Of a DNA stretch of 7,123 nucleotides, positions 6,428-7,123 are shown piece by piece. Below the pieces are notes generated by a model. That model had not been told where the DNA came from and made no database searches. It was given only the letters and a program-made list of their open reading frames with translations. The stretch lies in contig JANYFH010000159.1 in the NCBI GenBank assembly GCA_025362705.1, forward strand, positions 1 through 7,123. The letters are read 5' to 3'. This DNA comes from Betaproteobacteria bacterium (GTDB lineage: Bacteria > Pseudomonadota > Gammaproteobacteria > Burkholderiales > Usitatibacteraceae). How positions within the stretch are numbered: the stretch's first letter is position 1; every line of letters begins with the position of its first letter. Position numbers and translations under genes: made by a program.

Positions 6428-7123
6428 CTATTCCCAGTTTTTCGTGCGCTCGACGGCCCGCTGCCACGCCTTGATTCGCGCCGTGGCTTCGTTTCGGGAG
6501 AAGTTCGGTATGAAGGTGCGTTCTGACGCCCATAGCGAGGCGATTTCCTCTAGTGTGCTCCAGAAGCCAACCGCAAGACCGGCCAGATAAGCCGCACCCA
6601 ACGCGGTCGTCTCCGTGATGTTCGGGCGTACAACCTTGACCCCTATCAAGTCCGTCTGAAACTGCATCAGAAAATTATTGCTCGCTGCGCCGCCATCGAC
6701 GCGCAGTTCATTCAAGGCAACACCCGCATCTTCAACCATTGCGCCGGCCAGTTCCGCGCTCTGAAACGCTATCGACTCCAGCGTGGCGCGTGCGATATGC
6801 GCGCGCGTGCTTCCGCGCGTGAGGCCGAGAATCGCACCGCGTGCAGTCGGATCCCAGTACGGTGCGCCAAGGCCGGCGAACGCGGGTACCATCATCACGC
6901 CGCCCGAATCCGGCACCGTTGCCGCGAGCGCTTCCACGTCGGATGATTTTTCAATAATGCCCAGACCGTCGCGCAACCATTGCACGGCGGCGCCCGCAAC
7001 GAAGACGCTGCCTTCCAGCGCATATTGCGCTGGCTTGCCATCGAGTCGCCACGCCACGGTCGAAATCAGTTTGTGTTTGGAAGCGACTGGCGAGTCGCCG
7101 GTATTCATCAACATGAAACAGCC
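6428..7123 (-). CDS. glpK: Glycerol kinase, C-terminal part (5' end beyond the window)
   Basis: The frame is open from the window edge to TAG at 6430-6428 and gives the last 231 residues, about 46% of the roughly 500-residue enzyme. Glycerol kinase phosphorylates glycerol to sn-glycerol 3-phosphate with ATP in the cytoplasm. Hallmarks of the FGGY kinase C-terminal domain follow in order: GCFMLMNTG at the edge, YALEGSVFVAGAAVQWLRD, PAFAGLGAPYWDP, the adenine-binding region RVDGGAASNNFLMQFQ, and TALGAAYLAGLAVGFW. The match to Escherichia coli GlpK is close through these blocks, which supports glycerol over other FGGY sugars such as xylulose. The C-terminal segment that in E. coli binds EIIA-Glc (PGIETTER) is replaced by PNFSRNEA, and the tail ends four residues earlier at NWE. 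The stop lies 296 bases before the efflux operon, and no functional tie to it is evident. Confidence 0.96.
   Translation of the reverse strand, partial: GCFMLMNTGDSPVASKHKLISTVAWRLDGKPAQYALEGSVFVAGAAVQWLRDGLGIIEKSSDVEALAATVPDSGGVMMVPAFAGLGAPYWDPTARGAILGLTRGSTRAHIARATLESIAFQSAELAGAMVEDAGVALNELRVDGGAASNNFLMQFQTDLIGVKVVRPNITETTALGAAYLAGLAVGFWSTLEEIASLWASERTFIPNFSRNEATARIKAWQRAVERTKNWE

Noticed and set aside
6308..6526. Plus-strand frame starting in the gap and running into glpK
   Set aside because: Most of it is antisense to conserved glycerol kinase sequence, and the protein has no coherent features.

Overview
The window carries four protein-coding genes, all on the minus strand and so read from high to low coordinates. 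Two run off the ends. The composition is moderately GC-rich (mid-50s % by eye). Gram-negative signatures are plain: an RND efflux pump, a lipoprotein signal with a lipobox, and a signal-peptide patatin followed by POTRA and outer-membrane barrel sequence. Together these point to Pseudomonadota, most likely beta- or gammaproteobacteria. I cannot name a genus from the sequence alone.

Layout in transcription order. (1) 7123-6428: the C-terminal part of glycerol kinase (glpK), whose N-terminal half lies outside the window. (2) 6427-6132: a 296-base gap with no convincing gene. It holds the best regulatory signal of the window: a TTGACA / 17 bp / TAACTT promoter whose -10 box sits inside a 20-bp imperfect dyad. 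That arrangement would suit a TetR-type repressor. (3) 6131-4917: a periplasmic adaptor (membrane fusion) lipoprotein. (4) 4872-1666: a 1068-residue RND inner-membrane pump of the HAE-1 type, resembling the TriC-like branch. (5) 1600 to beyond position 1: a signal-peptide patatin phospholipase followed by a POTRA domain and the start of a BamA/TamA-like barrel. This is the architecture of the type Vd autotransporter PlpD. It contains no stop in 533 codons and is cut by the window edge.

How they may work together: the adaptor and pump are separated by 44 bases and almost certainly form one operon driven from the promoter near 6201-6229. They would make two parts of a tripartite efflux machine. 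No TolC-type outer-membrane channel and no regulator gene is present in the window, so both must be encoded elsewhere. The patatin gene follows the pump by 65 bases without a recognisable terminator and may be co-transcribed, although a TACAAT box just upstream could give it its own promoter. glpK looks like an unrelated upstream neighbour.

No RNA genes, mobile elements, CRISPR arrays or long repeats were seen. I found no clear evidence of a wholly new system. The points most worth a second look are the PlpD-like secreted phospholipase behind an efflux pump, the operator-like dyad, the histidine-rich central loop of the pump, and the Arg at the pump's usual proton-relay Lys position.
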